DNA of 64,000 bases from Prevotellaceae bacterium MN60 (GTDB taxonomy: Bacteria > Bacteroidota > Bacteroidia > Bacteroidales > Bacteroidaceae): contig FZQZ01000011.1 in NCBI GenBank assembly GCA_900199555.1, positions 1-64,000 of the forward strand, read 5' to 3'. Of the stretch, positions 47,179 through 57,156 are shown piece after piece. The notes beneath the pieces were generated by a model that saw nothing but the letters and a program-made list of their open reading frames with translations, had not been told where the DNA came from and ran no database searches. The translations under genes and the position numbers were made by a program. Numbering within the stretch: position 1 is the stretch's first letter; every line of letters begins with the position of its first letter.

Positions 47179-47802
47179 TCAGGCTAGGCGGATGCCATCG
47201 TCGCTGATAGTGATGAGGTGGCGCTTGTAGAGGTCGCCAATGGCCTTCTTATATACCTTTTTGCTTACACCAAAGCGGGCGGCAATGGCTTCTGAGGGGC
47301 TCTTGTCGCCTAGCTCGCAATAGCCATCGTGCTCTTGGAGGTGGCGCAGCAGTTCTTCGGCAAAGTCGAGGCTCAGCTCGTAGCCCGTCTTCTGCTGATA
47401 GCGCTCCACCTTAGCAGTGGCCATCAGGCGGTGGGTCTTCTCATCTTCCATCACATATACGTAGTAGCGCTGTCCGCGCACCATGCGTGTTTTCTGCTCG
47501 CGGAAGGGGCAGAACAGGTCTTTCATCAAGCCCCAGTTGAGGAAGGCGCCATACTCGTTGGTCCATGCACACTCCATCCATGCAAATTCGCCCACCTTGG
47601 CAATGGGGTGCTCGGTGGTGGCCACGATGCGCTCGTCTTGGTCGAGGTAGAGGAACACCTCTATCTCTTCGCCAAAGGTATAGTGCTCAGGTACATAACG
47701 ATTAGGCAGCAGGATGTTGCCTTCTTCTCCGCCATCGAGGTAGAGGCCGTAATCAGTGCGCTTTTTGATGCGCAGGGTATTGTAATCGCCGAGTTTTATC
47801 AT
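47179..47802 (-). CDS. CvfB-like S1-domain RNA-binding protein (short form)
   Basis: 207 aa. S1-like domain at the start ([29 protein letters not shown] in outline), a second S1-like part ([21 protein letters not shown]) and a C-terminal winged helix ([25 protein letters not shown]). Typical CvfB/YitL proteins are about 280 aa with one more S1 domain, so this is a shortened version. The ATG overlaps the stop of the ABC gene. Confidence 0.8.
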   Translation of the reverse strand: MIKLGDYNTLRIKKRTDYGLYLDGGEEGNILLPNRYVPEHYTFGEEIEVFLYLDQDERIVATTEHPIAKVGEFAWMECAWTNEYGAFLNWGLMKDLFCPFREQKTRMVRGQRYYVYVMEDEKTHRLMATAKVERYQQKTGYELSLDFAEELLRHLQEHDGYCELGDKSPSEAIAARFGVSKKVYKKAIGDLYKRHLITISDDGIRLA

Positions 47803-48536
47803 AGGGCAGAGGGGGTATTTATGTCAGCGACAGAATCGCTGACCACAGTATTATTGTTGAGCACAGTATTATTGCTGGGCGCGGGGGAGGCTAGGATGCC
47901 GTCGCGCATGTGGATGGTGCGGTCGGTGATGGAGGCGAGGCCCTCATCGTGGGTAACGATGACGAAGGTCTGGCCGAACTTGTCGCGGAGGTCGAAGAAG
48001 AGCTGGTGCAGTTCTTCTTTATTCTTAGTGTCGAGAGAGCCTGAGGGCTCGTCGGCAAGGATGACGGCGGGATTGTTGACCAGTGCGCGAGCCACGGCTA
48101 TGCGCTGCTTCTCGCCACCAGAGAGCTCGGAGGGTTTGTGGTGGGCACGGTCGCTGAGTCCCATAAAGCTGAGCAACTCTTGGGCGCGCTCCTTGGCTGC
48201 CTTCTGCGAGGTGCCCGCAATATAGGCGGGAATCATGATGTTCTCCAAGGCGGTGAACTCGGGCAGCAACTGGTGGAACTGGAAGACAAAGCCGATGTGG
48301 CGATTGCGGAAGTCGGCGAGCTTCTTTTGACTAAGTTGGGTAGTGTTGATGTCATCAACACATACGGTGCCGGTGTCGGGTCGGTCGAGGGTGCCGAGGA
48401 TTTGGAGTAGGGTGGTTTTGCCTGCTCCACTGGGGCCCACGATGCTGACTACCTCGCCACGATCAATGTGGAGGTCTATACCTTTTAGTACTTGTAGGGA
48501 GCCGAAGCTCTTGGTGATATTCTTGATGTCAATCAT
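47799..48536 (-). CDS. LolD-like ABC transporter ATP-binding protein
   Basis: 245 aa. Walker [10 protein letters not shown]-loop [16 protein letters not shown], signature LSGGEKQR, Walker [14 protein letters not shown]-loop THD. The [15 protein letters not shown] sequence is typical of LolD, which drives release of lipoproteins to LolA; MacB-type roles are also possible. The last about 30 residues (after MRDGILAS) are extra and are encoded by a REP-like palindrome that also occurs just upstream of the gene. Overlaps the CvfB-like gene (ATGA). Confidence 0.87.
   Translation of the reverse strand: MIDIKNITKSFGSLQVLKGIDLHIDRGEVVSIVGPSGAGKTTLLQILGTLDRPDTGTVCVDDINTTQLSQKKLADFRNRHIGFVFQFHQLLPEFTALENIMIPAYIAGTSQKAAKERAQELLSFMGLSDRAHHKPSELSGGEKQRIAVARALVNNPAVILADEPSGSLDTKNKEELHQLFFDLRDKFGQTFVIVTHDEGLASITDRTIHMRDGILASPAPSNNTVLNNNTVVSDSVADINTPSAL
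47816..47847. repeat. REP-like palindrome inside the 3' end of the LolD-like gene
   Basis: TATTTATGTCAGCG, 7-nt loop, CGCTGACCACA. The same 14- and 11-nt arms with a different 7-nt loop lie at 48545-48576. Here the element is translated as the C-terminal tail of the ATPase. Confidence 0.8.
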
Positions 48537-48544
48537 TGTCTATA

Positions 48545-48618
48545 TATTTATGTCAGCGGGGAAACCGCTGACCACACTAAGCCGTAATGACCGGGGCGCT
48601 GACCACACTAAGCCGTAA
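48545..48618. repeat. REP-like palindrome and duplicated half upstream of the LolD-like gene
   Basis: Palindrome as at 47816-47847 (48545-48576), with GCTGACCACACTAAGCC followed by GTAA present at 48567-48587 and again at 48598-48618 (31-bp period). Confidence 0.8.
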
Positions 48619-48634
48619 CATATAGATGGCGGCA

Positions 48635-50767
48635 TTAGTGCTTAGCGCGATAGTTGTTTATCCAGCGCTGGATGGTATCGTAGATACTGCTTTCCTCCTG
48701 GTGCTGGGCTGCGGTGAAGGTCATCGACTCTTCCTTCTGCGTGCCATGCTGGTCGGGGAATAGTATCATGAGGTTCTTGCCCGAGAAGTGCTGCATCAGC
48801 TCGTTGGGCAGTCGCTCCAGTGCGTTCTTATACGAGATGGTCCCCTTACGGGCGGTGATGACTACAAACATGTGGTCTTCGCGAATGTTCTCAGCCAGTC
48901 TCGGCAGCTCATTCCAGTGGGCCATATAGGTGTATTCGGCGCGTACGCTGGGATGATGGTTGTTGATGTATTCGCGTATCAGCTCCATCGATTCGTTGCG
49001 CCCGTGGAACTGGATGCGGCAGTCCAGATTGCCTGCCATGCGCGCCAGTCGCTCCAGCCAGCGCTGGAAACCGGGCTCAAACTCTGCTCTGGAGGGCACT
49101 ACTACCTGTATGCGTCGCAGCGTGTTTAGGGGTTGTACAAAGCGTGTGAGCACAATCTGTCGGTTAAGACCATTGTACAGGCTCTGCAGGAATTCTCCCC
49201 AGAACTTAGGGTTCACATCTGTGTGGACGTGCATGCCCATGATAATCTCCGAACAGCCGAATTCGCGGAAGGCATGCTTGATGCCGTTGGCAATGTTGGT
49301 GGCCAGTCGCACTTGTGTCTGCATCTGCAGGTCGGCAGCAGAGGCACGCTGTTGCAGTCGCTCCAGCAGTCTGAGTCCCTCTTCGCGATGCTCGCTGGCA
49401 TTGTCGTCGTCATACACCACGTTGAGTGCCACCAAGTCGCGGCTCAGCTTCTGGTTGCGCATCATGAGCGCCAGTTCCAGCAGTTGTGGGGCTATCTCGG
49501 GATATTTTACGCAGAGCAGTATCTTCTCGTCGTCCTTCTTATGACGATGGGCTATGGGTAGCATCTTGCCGTGAAGGATAATCTCTTGCGATGCCTTCTC
49601 GGTCATCATCGTGGAGATGATACAGGTGAAGAGAATCATGATGACCACACCATTCAGTATCTCATTGTTGACGAGGAATACGCCCGGCGATACCTCTAGT
49701 CGCATGCCCACCATCACCATGGCGATGGCTCCCGCAGCGTGCGCACAGGTCAGTCCGAACATTATGTGCCCCTCGGCCTTGCTCATACGGAACAACAGGC
49801 TGGAGACATACGCTGCCAGCGCCTTGCCAAAGGTGCCGAAGAAGACGATGAGCGCCACCACACCCAGCATGCGCCAGCCCTCGAAGAGCGACGATACATT
49901 GATGAGCATACCCACACCTATCAGGAAGTAGGGGATGAAGATGGCATTACCCGTAAACTCGATGCGGTTCATCAGGGGAGACACGTGAGGGATATACCTA
50001 TTTAATATGAGACCAGCAATGAAGGCGCCCACGATGCCCTCTACACCAATGGCTTCGGACAGGGCTGCCGATAGGAACATCACTGCTAGCACAAAGATAA
50101 ACTGCATGACGGCATCCGAATAGCGACGCAGGAAGTAGCGCGCCATTCTCGGGATGAATACAATGCAGGCTGCACAAAACAGGATGAATTTCAGTAAGAA
50201 TAATAGCCAGAAGCCTATGCCCGTATCTTCGCCATACGATGCCGACAAACCCGCCAACATCATCAGTGCCAAGAAGATAGACAGCATAGATCCTCCCACG
50301 CTCAGCATCACACTGGAGTGGCGCTGCAGGCCATAGCGCGAGATGATGGGGTAGGCTATCAGCGTGTTAGACGCCATGATACAGCCTAAGAGGAAGGATG
50401 CTGTGTACGAATAGCCCAAGAGCCACGACGACATAAAGAAGGTGAGTATCAAGGGTATCAGCCAAGTGAGCATACCAAAGAGCAGTATGCGCTTGGAGTT
50501 CTTCTTGACGCTCTCCATATCCATCTCTAAACCAGCCAGAAACATGATGTATAGCAGTCCCACCTTGCCAAAGAGCTCAAACGAATGGTCGCGCTCCAAG
50601 ATGTTCAGACCGTGCTCACCAATCAGCACTCCTGCCAGCACCATACCGATGATATGGGGAATACGCAACTTACCCATAATGATAGGTGCCAACAAAATAA
50701 TGAGTAGCACGACAAAGAATATCAGTGTCGGGCTTGTGATGGGAAAATATGACGTCAAATTCAGCAT
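48635..50767 (-). CDS. CPA2-family cation:proton antiporter with C-terminal stress-protein-like domain
   Basis: 710 aa from ATG 50767, which directly follows its promoter. The N-terminal about 400 residues contain 12-13 transmembrane segments of the Na+/H+ exchanger fold (ILLAPIIMGKLRIPHIIGM; AGLEMDMESV; GVEGIVGAFIAGLILNR). The C-terminal about 290 residues are soluble with two nucleotide-binding-like (UspA-like) modules. Probably pH or sodium homeostasis. Confidence 0.87.
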   Translation of the reverse strand: MLNLTSYFPITSPTLIFFVVLLIILLAPIIMGKLRIPHIIGMVLAGVLIGEHGLNILERDHSFELFGKVGLLYIMFLAGLEMDMESVKKNSKRILLFGMLTWLIPLILTFFMSSWLLGYSYTASFLLGCIMASNTLIAYPIISRYGLQRHSSVMLSVGGSMLSIFLALMMLAGLSASYGEDTGIGFWLLFLLKFILFCAACIVFIPRMARYFLRRYSDAVMQFIFVLAVMFLSAALSEAIGVEGIVGAFIAGLILNRYIPHVSPLMNRIEFTGNAIFIPYFLIGVGMLINVSSLFEGWRMLGVVALIVFFGTFGKALAAYVSSLLFRMSKAEGHIMFGLTCAHAAGAIAMVMVGMRLEVSPGVFLVNNEILNGVVIMILFTCIISTMMTEKASQEIILHGKMLPIAHRHKKDDEKILLCVKYPEIAPQLLELALMMRNQKLSRDLVALNVVYDDDNASEHREEGLRLLERLQQRASAADLQMQTQVRLATNIANGIKHAFREFGCSEIIMGMHVHTDVNPKFWGEFLQSLYNGLNRQIVLTRFVQPLNTLRRIQVVVPSRAEFEPGFQRWLERLARMAGNLDCRIQFHGRNESMELIREYINNHHPSVRAEYTYMAHWNELPRLAENIREDHMFVVITARKGTISYKNALERLPNELMQHFSGKNLMILFPDQHGTQKEESMTFTAAQHQEESSIYDTIQRWINNYRAKH

Positions 50768-50775
50768 TTCGTTTG

Positions 50776-50783
50776 CAAAGATA
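50776..50783 (-). promoter_or_regulatory. -7 element of the antiporter gene
   Basis: TATCTTTG on the minus strand; the ATG follows after 8 bp, so the leader is nearly absent. Confidence 0.6.
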
Positions 50784-50857
50784 AAAAATAATTGTGAATT
50801 ATGAATGCAACGCCACACTTTTCTTTGGAAAAGAATTATGAATTATGAATTATTTTG

Positions 50858-50865
50858 TACCTTTG
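50858..50865 (+). promoter_or_regulatory. -7 element of asd
   Basis: TACCTTTG followed by CAG, 36 bp before the ATG. Upstream are repeated GAATTATGAATTATGAATTAT words. Confidence 0.65.
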
Positions 50866-50901
50866 CAGACGGAATTTGAACCAACGTAAAAGAGAAGACT
50901 T

Positions 50902-51915
50902 ATGAAAGTAGCAATTGTGGGCGCCTCAGGTGCCGTAGGTCAGGAGTTCTTACGTCTCCTTGATGAGAGAAATTTCCCGATGGATGAGTTAGTGTTATTT
51001 GGTTCCGAGCGTTCGGCAGGAACTAAATACAATTTTCGTGGCAAGGAGTTGACAGTCAAGTTGCTCCAGCATAACGATGATTTCAAGGATATCGATATCG
51101 CATTTACTAGTGCAGGTGCAGGAACATCAAAAGAGTTTGCAGCCGATATTACTAAATACGGTTGTGTGATGATTGACAACTCTAGCGCATTCCGCATGGA
51201 CGACGATGTGCCCTTGGTAGTGCCCGAGTGTAATGCCGAAGACGCCCTGAAGCGTCCACGTGGCATCATCGCCAACCCTAACTGCACCACGATTATGATG
51301 GTGGTAGTGCTCCAGCCACTGGAGAACATCAGTCACATCAAGCGCATCCACGTTTCCAGCTATCAGAGCGCCTCAGGTGCTGGTGCTGCTGCTATGGCCG
51401 AGTTGCAACAGCAGTATAAGGAAATGGTAGAGACTGGCGAGGTGAAGACTATCAAGAAGTTTGCCCACCAGTTGGCATACAACGTGATTCCTCAGATTGA
51501 CGTCTTCCAACCTAATGGCTATACCAAGGAAGAGATGAAGATGTATAACGAGACGCAGAAGATTATGCATACCGACGCCAAGTGCTCAGCCACCTGTGTT
51601 CGCGTAAGCTCACTGCGTAGCCACTCTGAGAGCGTGTGGATTGAAACCGAGAAACCTATCAGCGTAGAAGAGGCTCAGAAGGCCATCGCTGCTGCTCCCG
51701 GTTGTACGCTCGTCGACGACCCTGCCAACCTCGTTTATCCGATGCCACTGGAGACTGCTGGCAAGGACGACGTATTTGTAGGTCGTGTGCGCAAAGATAT
51801 CTCTGACGAGAACGGACTTACCCTCTGGCTCTCTGGTGACCAGATTCGTAAGGGCGCCGCACTGAATGCCGTACAAATTGGTGAGTATCTCATCAAGGTG
51901 GGCAGCGTAAAATAA
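50902..51915 (+). CDS. asd: Aspartate-semialdehyde dehydrogenase
   Basis: 337 aa. Rossmann start [15 protein letters not shown], catalytic Cys in [10 protein letters not shown], and the downstream SYQSASGAG and [11 protein letters not shown] motifs with the active-site His. Reduces aspartyl phosphate to the semialdehyde in the path to lysine/diaminopimelate, threonine and methionine. Monocistronic. Confidence 0.97.
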   Translation: MKVAIVGASGAVGQEFLRLLDERNFPMDELVLFGSERSAGTKYNFRGKELTVKLLQHNDDFKDIDIAFTSAGAGTSKEFAADITKYGCVMIDNSSAFRMDDDVPLVVPECNAEDALKRPRGIIANPNCTTIMMVVVLQPLENISHIKRIHVSSYQSASGAGAAAMAELQQQYKEMVETGEVKTIKKFAHQLAYNVIPQIDVFQPNGYTKEEMKMYNETQKIMHTDAKCSATCVRVSSLRSHSESVWIETEKPISVEEAQKAIAAAPGCTLVDDPANLVYPMPLETAGKDDVFVGRVRKDISDENGLTLWLSGDQIRKGAALNAVQIGEYLIKVGSVK

Positions 51916-51951
51916 CAAAAATTAGGTATTGCCTGACAATTATATAATGTG

Positions 51952-51959
51952 TACCTTTG
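51952..51959 (+). promoter_or_regulatory. -7 element of the secreted DUF4876-like gene
   Basis: TACCTTTG followed by CAG, about 50 bp before the start. Confidence 0.65.
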
Positions 51960-52009
51960 CAGCCGCTAAAAGGTACACATTATTATTATTAGAATAAATA
52001 TAGATGCTT

Positions 52010-53623
52010 ATGAAAAGAATTTCTACCCTAATTTTATCACTTGTAGCACTGCTGATGCTCTCACAGACAGCTGGTGCGCAGGATTTGCAAGGCAAGTTGG
52101 TGATTGGTAAGGTATTCTATTCAGGCAGTACTCGTCTGAATGGTGCTACTCCCAAAAACTACCTGTGCCACTTGTATATCGAACTCTACAACAACTCTGC
52201 AGAGAACATTGACGTTGCTGGTACCTATGTGGCTATGGCCAATAGTGATGCTGCTGCCACTGCGTGGACTGCTGCAGATATGACAGGCGACAAGGAGGGA
52301 ATGGCTGTATTCAAGCAGGTATTCCAGATTCCCGCAGGTAGCCCCGTAATCATGGAGCCCGGCAAGAGCCTCGTCATCGCCAATTGCGCTATCGACCATA
52401 GCGAGATTGCTGAAGGTAAGGTAGACCTGAGCACTGCCGATTTCGAACTGAAGAGCACCAATAACGCCTTCAACTTCCATAGCGAGACGGTGCCTGCTAT
52501 GACCCTCGTTTATTCTCCTACTGCAGCAATGGACTATATCAACTTTATGAATCCTGGTCCTGTTGGCATCGCCCTGTTCAAGGCTGATACCGACATCGCT
52601 AACTGCGCCAAGACCTATCTCAAAGGTAAGGAGACTGGCAATCAGTATCTCATCATTCCAATGGCCAACAGCATCGACGCTGTAGATATCGTAAAGCAGA
52701 AGACACCATCAGCTGCCGACAAGCGCTTTACCGATGACTACGATGCAGGCTTCACTTATACCAATAGCCCCGAGATTTTCGCTTGTCAGGCTGTTGCACG
52801 TAAGGTGGTAAGCACCGATGGTGAGCGTAAGATTCTGAAGGATACAAACAACTCTTCTGACGACTTCGAGAGCTTGTGGAATGTACAGCCCCGCGTATAT
52901 GACGTGAAAGAGGCTGCTACCATCGCCGAGTTTAATGCTGTAGAAGATGGCAAGGTAGTCAAACTGAACCTGACCGATGCTCGCGTCAATGCTTTCAACG
53001 ACCTCGATAGAACCTACTATGTGGAGGATGCTTCAGGTGCTACCGTTATTAAGGGTGTCAACCTGACTAAGGCCACCAAACTCAATGGCTATCTGGTGGG
53101 TAAGAAAGACTCTAAGGATGTTGACTATGTCAACGACCCCTCTCAGGGTTACGAATACTCACTGACCGTAGATGATTCATGGTCTGAAATCGAGACTACT
53201 ACCATTGAGTTGGAAGGCACAGAGATGACTATCGCTGAGGCTGCTACACAGGCTAACTATGGTCGATTGGTAACATTGAAGGATGTGGAGATTCAGTCTA
53301 TCGGCAATGGTTTGAACAAGTTGCTGACTGATGGCGAGAATAACACGATTAAGGCTCGCGACCTCTTTGGTATTCTGCCCGAGAACTACCAGTGGCCTGA
53401 AAAAGCCAGTTCGATTACTGGTGTTGTGTTATACTACATGACTGGTTGGTTCCTCATGCCTATCTCTGAGGATGCTATCGTTGCTGCTTCTGGTACAGGC
53501 ATCGAAACCGTCAATGCAGCAAATGCTGACAACGTGAATATCTACAACCTGCAGGGTGTTCGCCTCAATCAGTTGCAGCGTGGCTTGAACATTGTCAATG
53601 GTCGTAAGGTAATGATGAAGTAA
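52010..53623 (+). CDS. Secreted DUF4876-like protein
   Basis: 537 aa from ATG 52010 (an ATG at 52004 is possible). Signal peptide ends TAGAQ. Residues about 25-290 match the plan of the DUF4876 lipoprotein at 55825: an early CHLYIELYNNSAENIDVAG segment and a closing KDTNNSSDDFE. An OB-like or lamin-like beta part follows (300-490). The C-terminal VNIYNLQGVRLNQLQRGLN stretch is a tail common on exported Prevotella/Bacteroides proteins. Function unknown. Confidence 0.75.
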   Translation: MKRISTLILSLVALLMLSQTAGAQDLQGKLVIGKVFYSGSTRLNGATPKNYLCHLYIELYNNSAENIDVAGTYVAMANSDAAATAWTAADMTGDKEGMAVFKQVFQIPAGSPVIMEPGKSLVIANCAIDHSEIAEGKVDLSTADFELKSTNNAFNFHSETVPAMTLVYSPTAAMDYINFMNPGPVGIALFKADTDIANCAKTYLKGKETGNQYLIIPMANSIDAVDIVKQKTPSAADKRFTDDYDAGFTYTNSPEIFACQAVARKVVSTDGERKILKDTNNSSDDFESLWNVQPRVYDVKEAATIAEFNAVEDGKVVKLNLTDARVNAFNDLDRTYYVEDASGATVIKGVNLTKATKLNGYLVGKKDSKDVDYVNDPSQGYEYSLTVDDSWSEIETTTIELEGTEMTIAEAATQANYGRLVTLKDVEIQSIGNGLNKLLTDGENNTIKARDLFGILPENYQWPEKASSITGVVLYYMTGWFLMPISEDAIVAASGTGIETVNAANADNVNIYNLQGVRLNQLQRGLNIVNGRKVMMK

Positions 53624-53646
53624 AATACACTATCTATCATACAAGA

Positions 53647-53683
53647 AGTCCTGCAAGGTTGACGCTTTGCAGGACTCTTTTTT
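53647..53683 (+). terminator. Terminator between convergent genes
   Basis: Stem AGTCCTGCAA with TTTGCAGGACT, short loop, then CTTTTTTT. Confidence 0.85.
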
Positions 53684-53707
53684 TATGATATAAAGATACC
53701 GTATTCT

Positions 53708-54157
53708 TTATAATGCTGTTAAGCCTACGATAAACATTCCGAAGAAGATAAGTACATAGATGACTATGCAGACGATGGCCAAAATACCCATGAATCTTAA
53801 AAGGTCGCGCAGACCAGCAAAACCACGAGCCAGTTCATATTCGTTGTCCGTGAGGCAAGCAGCCTTCGTGCCATTGGCAAACTGGAATCCCTTGATGATG
53901 GGATAGATGTAGAAGACGGCAACAACCAAGTAGAGAATACCTAAGAATACTCCTCCCGTTTCCATTCCTGAGAATATTCTTCCTGCGAAATTGCCCAAAG
54001 CAAACATGAGAATAGCAATTAATACCATGAAACCAATTCCAATGCAACCTAAGACACAGAGGAAATAAGTCCATCTTGCTGCAGTAAACAAATCAGCCTT
54101 CATACTCTCGTTTACGGTCATTCCGTTAGTTCCAGAATTCAAAAGTTCTTCATTCAT
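53708..54157 (-). CDS. Small four-helix membrane protein, DUF5362-like
   Basis: 149 aa. Begins with a polar segment, then transmembrane helices at about 29-50, 68-90 and 120-147, with SMKADLFTAARWTYFL leading into the first. The pattern resembles DUF5362 membrane proteins. Preceded by a TATATTTG promoter element at 54186-54179 on the minus strand. Function unknown. Confidence 0.7.
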   Translation of the reverse strand: MNEELLNSGTNGMTVNESMKADLFTAARWTYFLCVLGCIGIGFMVLIAILMFALGNFAGRIFSGMETGGVFLGILYLVVAVFYIYPIIKGFQFANGTKAACLTDNEYELARGFAGLRDLLRFMGILAIVCIVIYVLIFFGMFIVGLTAL

Positions 54158-54202
54158 AGTTTTTTTAATTTAGTGAAACAAATATAGTTAGTTAGTTTTT
54201 TC

Positions 54203-55843
54203 TTAGAAGGTGCAACCAAGGGCAAGAGTCAGCGTGGTGCGAGAGTCTGTGGCCTTGCGATAGTCAAAGGCTGCGCGGATATGGGTACGCAACAGGGTAG
54301 AGGGGAAGATGAAAGCGTATTTTGCTTGCAGTCCCAAAGCATATTGCGAAGCTGTCAGATACTCATAGTCGCGATTGAGCAGAGCAGGCATAGTGGCTGG
54401 CTCTGGCTGCTTACTGCTAGGTGTGACGAAGGTGCCGTCTTTATAAGGCTTACCACTACCTTGCTGATAACCACCTCGGGCAGTGATTGACAGAATGCTA
54501 TTATCAAATAAAAGGTTGCGCGTAATGCTGCCACTCCACTCGTTGATACGTAGCTGTTGCTGGCGATAGTAGGGATAGAGATAGGCTGTGATGTCGCGTT
54601 GTTGCCAGTGATAGCCTGCCGTGATAGTCCATAGGGGTTGCTCACCAATAGGTCTGAGGTGCAGGGTATAGTCTATCTGTAGATTCCGCCAGTGTTTCTT
54701 GCCCGTCTCGGCAGCATCGTAGTATTCATAATAAGAAGAACCATTCTCGTTGATGAGGCTACGGAAGGTGTTGGCACGATTCTTCAGGCGCTCGTTGGAG
54801 TAGGTGAGGTCGAGGTGACTCCTAGAAGCATGCGATGACGGATAATACAAGAGGCGAAGCGAGGCTTCGGTGATGTCGCGATCGTGGTCGGTATAGGTGA
54901 TGCTATATGGTGAACGGCGACCATAATAACCCGTAGCATGACTATAAGAAATGGAGGTGAAGAGAGAGAACCCTTCGTTATATTTACGGGCGCTAGTGCT
55001 GGGTAGCAGTTCCAGTTGCAGTCCTACACCATGAGCATCCTCAAAGAGTGGCATCTCGTTGCTCTTATCAGTATAACCCTCATTGCCAAATTGCTCTACC
55101 AATCCCATCAAGGCACCATAGTCGATGAGCGACTTATATACCTTTTCGCTCTTGCCATTAGTGCTAAACTCTACGCTCTCCGTCTTTCGGTGGTAGGTGT
55201 AGTTGGCACCCATGTTAAGCCAAGAGAGAGAGGTGGTCATAAGGCCCGCAGTAAATTGCAGGTCCATCAGCTTGTTCTTATGGCGCAGGTCCTTATACTT
55301 GGCATAGTTGCCTGAGGTGTAATCCATGCGCATACCCACCGAAAGACCATCGGTTAACTGATAGCCGAAAGCTCCCACGAGATGGTAGGTGTCACGATGC
55401 TTGCGTCCCGCATTGGTTAGTGAGTCGTCAACAATATCAAAGGGATAGTGGCCTTCGGGCTGCATGAATACAGAGCCTACCATGTCGTCTCCGCTCCAGT
55501 TGTCATAGCTGAGGCTACCATATACCACCGTGCGGCTATTGATGCGATAGTAGGCCTCAACGATTGCGTTGGCATCAAGGACGGATGGTGAACCATTGGC
55601 AGGAATGAGATGACCAGAACTGCGCCCCAAGGATACTTCTGCCTGTGCCACACTCTTGCCATAGCCCAATAAGGTCAGTCCAGCAGCATTACGCTGGGTG
55701 AGCCAGGGACTTGACTGCTCGATATAGCGATAATCGCGCAAGAGCAGCTTATCGTTCTGAAGTAGGCTGTCTTGAGCGCTCAGTGTGTTTGCGTGGCATG
55801 CAAACGTACACAGCAATAGGGTGGTTATTTTCTTAATGAGCAT
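54203..55843 (-). CDS. DUF6850-type outer membrane beta-barrel protein
   Basis: 546 aa with signal peptide ending TLSAQ. The sequence is a series of amphipathic strands with aromatic belts and ends LTLALGCTF, as expected for a barrel of about 16 strands. Last gene of the TonB operon; its start overlaps the DUF4876 gene by 19 bp. Confidence 0.78.
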   Translation of the reverse strand: MLIKKITTLLLCTFACHANTLSAQDSLLQNDKLLLRDYRYIEQSSPWLTQRNAAGLTLLGYGKSVAQAEVSLGRSSGHLIPANGSPSVLDANAIVEAYYRINSRTVVYGSLSYDNWSGDDMVGSVFMQPEGHYPFDIVDDSLTNAGRKHRDTYHLVGAFGYQLTDGLSVGMRMDYTSGNYAKYKDLRHKNKLMDLQFTAGLMTTSLSWLNMGANYTYHRKTESVEFSTNGKSEKVYKSLIDYGALMGLVEQFGNEGYTDKSNEMPLFEDAHGVGLQLELLPSTSARKYNEGFSLFTSISYSHATGYYGRRSPYSITYTDHDRDITEASLRLLYYPSSHASRSHLDLTYSNERLKNRANTFRSLINENGSSYYEYYDAAETGKKHWRNLQIDYTLHLRPIGEQPLWTITAGYHWQQRDITAYLYPYYRQQQLRINEWSGSITRNLLFDNSILSITARGGYQQGSGKPYKDGTFVTPSSKQPEPATMPALLNRDYEYLTASQYALGLQAKYAFIFPSTLLRTHIRAAFDYRKATDSRTTLTLALGCTF

Positions 55844-57156
55844 AGCTGTCGTTCGTGGAAATCGTTAGTGGCATTGTTGGTATCTTGGTAGATGATGTGG
55901 GCACCGCGCTGGCGACTGGCTTCGGCATCGATACCGCTTGGGTCGGTGCTGTCGTCTACACCGAGGACGTAGTTATATACGAGTAAATCCTTATTCTCAA
56001 CGAGTCCCTCCGTGGCCTCCTGATCTACATTGCGATAGATAGAATGGCCTTTGTAGTTGGTCATAAACACGTAGCCCGCATCTACATCGGCAGTCAGTCG
56101 CTTAACGCAACTGCTCTGGTAGTCTTTAGAATAGACTTCGATGGCATCAACAATCCATTCGTTGGGCACCTTGACACAGCGCTTAACACTATTCGAACCT
56201 CCACCGTCATACCAGTAGTTGTTGACATTCTGTGCATACTCTGCAGGAGTTACATCCTTTGTCTGGAAAACAACCAACGCTGGCGAGCTGACACTGAATG
56301 GCCATGCATTGGCAACGCCTACCTCTACAGCCTTAAGATAGTGGTTGGTAGGTATCCACTCAGAGGGAGTAGGATAGTATGACGAGTTGTTATAGCCACT
56401 TTCCGGGTCGAACATGCAATAGTACTCGCTGTTGCCATAGTCGATAGACTGTGAATAGGTGAGGGTATTGTTGATAGCACCATGAATATTGATAACTACC
56501 TGACTGTAGGGCGCAATGGTGAGCGTCTCAGGAAAATACCAGATACCATTCCATACAGGGATAAATCCTTCACCCTCATAGGTCAGATGGCCATCGGCAG
56601 TATAGTTGTTATTATTTGCCTGAGCATTAGCTGGTGCTGCTATACCGAAGCAGAGATTACTTAGTGATGCTGGCTCGCTACTATTATTGTAGAGGATAAC
56701 ACACTTGTCGTATTGGAACTTGTCAACACCATTGTCGCTCATGCAACCACCACAGTAGAGTTCTTTGATAACAACTTGGCTGGTTGTGGCACAGCGCATC
56801 TGGATAGTCGTTGTTGCTTGTTGTCCCTTCTGAACAACCACCTGTCCGCTGGTACCATTATAGATGTAGGTGATACCTTCACTATTACGCGAAGCACTGA
56901 CAGCAGCCTCATAGATACCTGGTGTGACACGGAATGTTGCCACTCCCTGCTGATTGGTTCGCTCGATGAATACGCTATTTGTTGTAATATTGCGCAACTG
57001 TACATTCATATCAGAAAGGTCTTCGTCAAGACCTGACAACTGAATCATAACCTCGCCTAGAGTGATAGAGGGCTGAGCCTCTTCACTACAAGAGGAGAAG
57101 ATGCTGACAACGCCACAATATACGAGGCATAGAAGGATATATCGTATCTTTTTCAT
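55825..57156 (-). CDS. DUF4876 lipoprotein with carboxypeptidase-like regulatory domain
   Basis: 443 aa. Lipoprotein signal (lipobox-like FSSC at residue 23). An Ig-like regulatory domain at about 30-125 (GVATFRVTPGIYEAAVSASRN is its core) is followed by the DUF4876 region (VVIKELYCGGCMSDNG, then CVILYNNSSEPASL, closing QDTNNATNDFHER). Overlaps the TonB receptor gene (4 bp) and the barrel gene (19 bp). Surface partner of the receptor is the likely role; ligand unknown. Confidence 0.82.
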   Translation of the reverse strand: MKKIRYILLCLVYCGVVSIFSSCSEEAQPSITLGEVMIQLSGLDEDLSDMNVQLRNITTNSVFIERTNQQGVATFRVTPGIYEAAVSASRNSEGITYIYNGTSGQVVVQKGQQATTTIQMRCATTSQVVIKELYCGGCMSDNGVDKFQYDKCVILYNNSSEPASLSNLCFGIAAPANAQANNNNYTADGHLTYEGEGFIPVWNGIWYFPETLTIAPYSQVVINIHGAINNTLTYSQSIDYGNSEYYCMFDPESGYNNSSYYPTPSEWIPTNHYLKAVEVGVANAWPFSVSSPALVVFQTKDVTPAEYAQNVNNYWYDGGGSNSVKRCVKVPNEWIVDAIEVYSKDYQSSCVKRLTADVDAGYVFMTNYKGHSIYRNVDQEATEGLVENKDLLVYNYVLGVDDSTDPSGIDAEASRQRGAHIIYQDTNNATNDFHERQLCSLRK

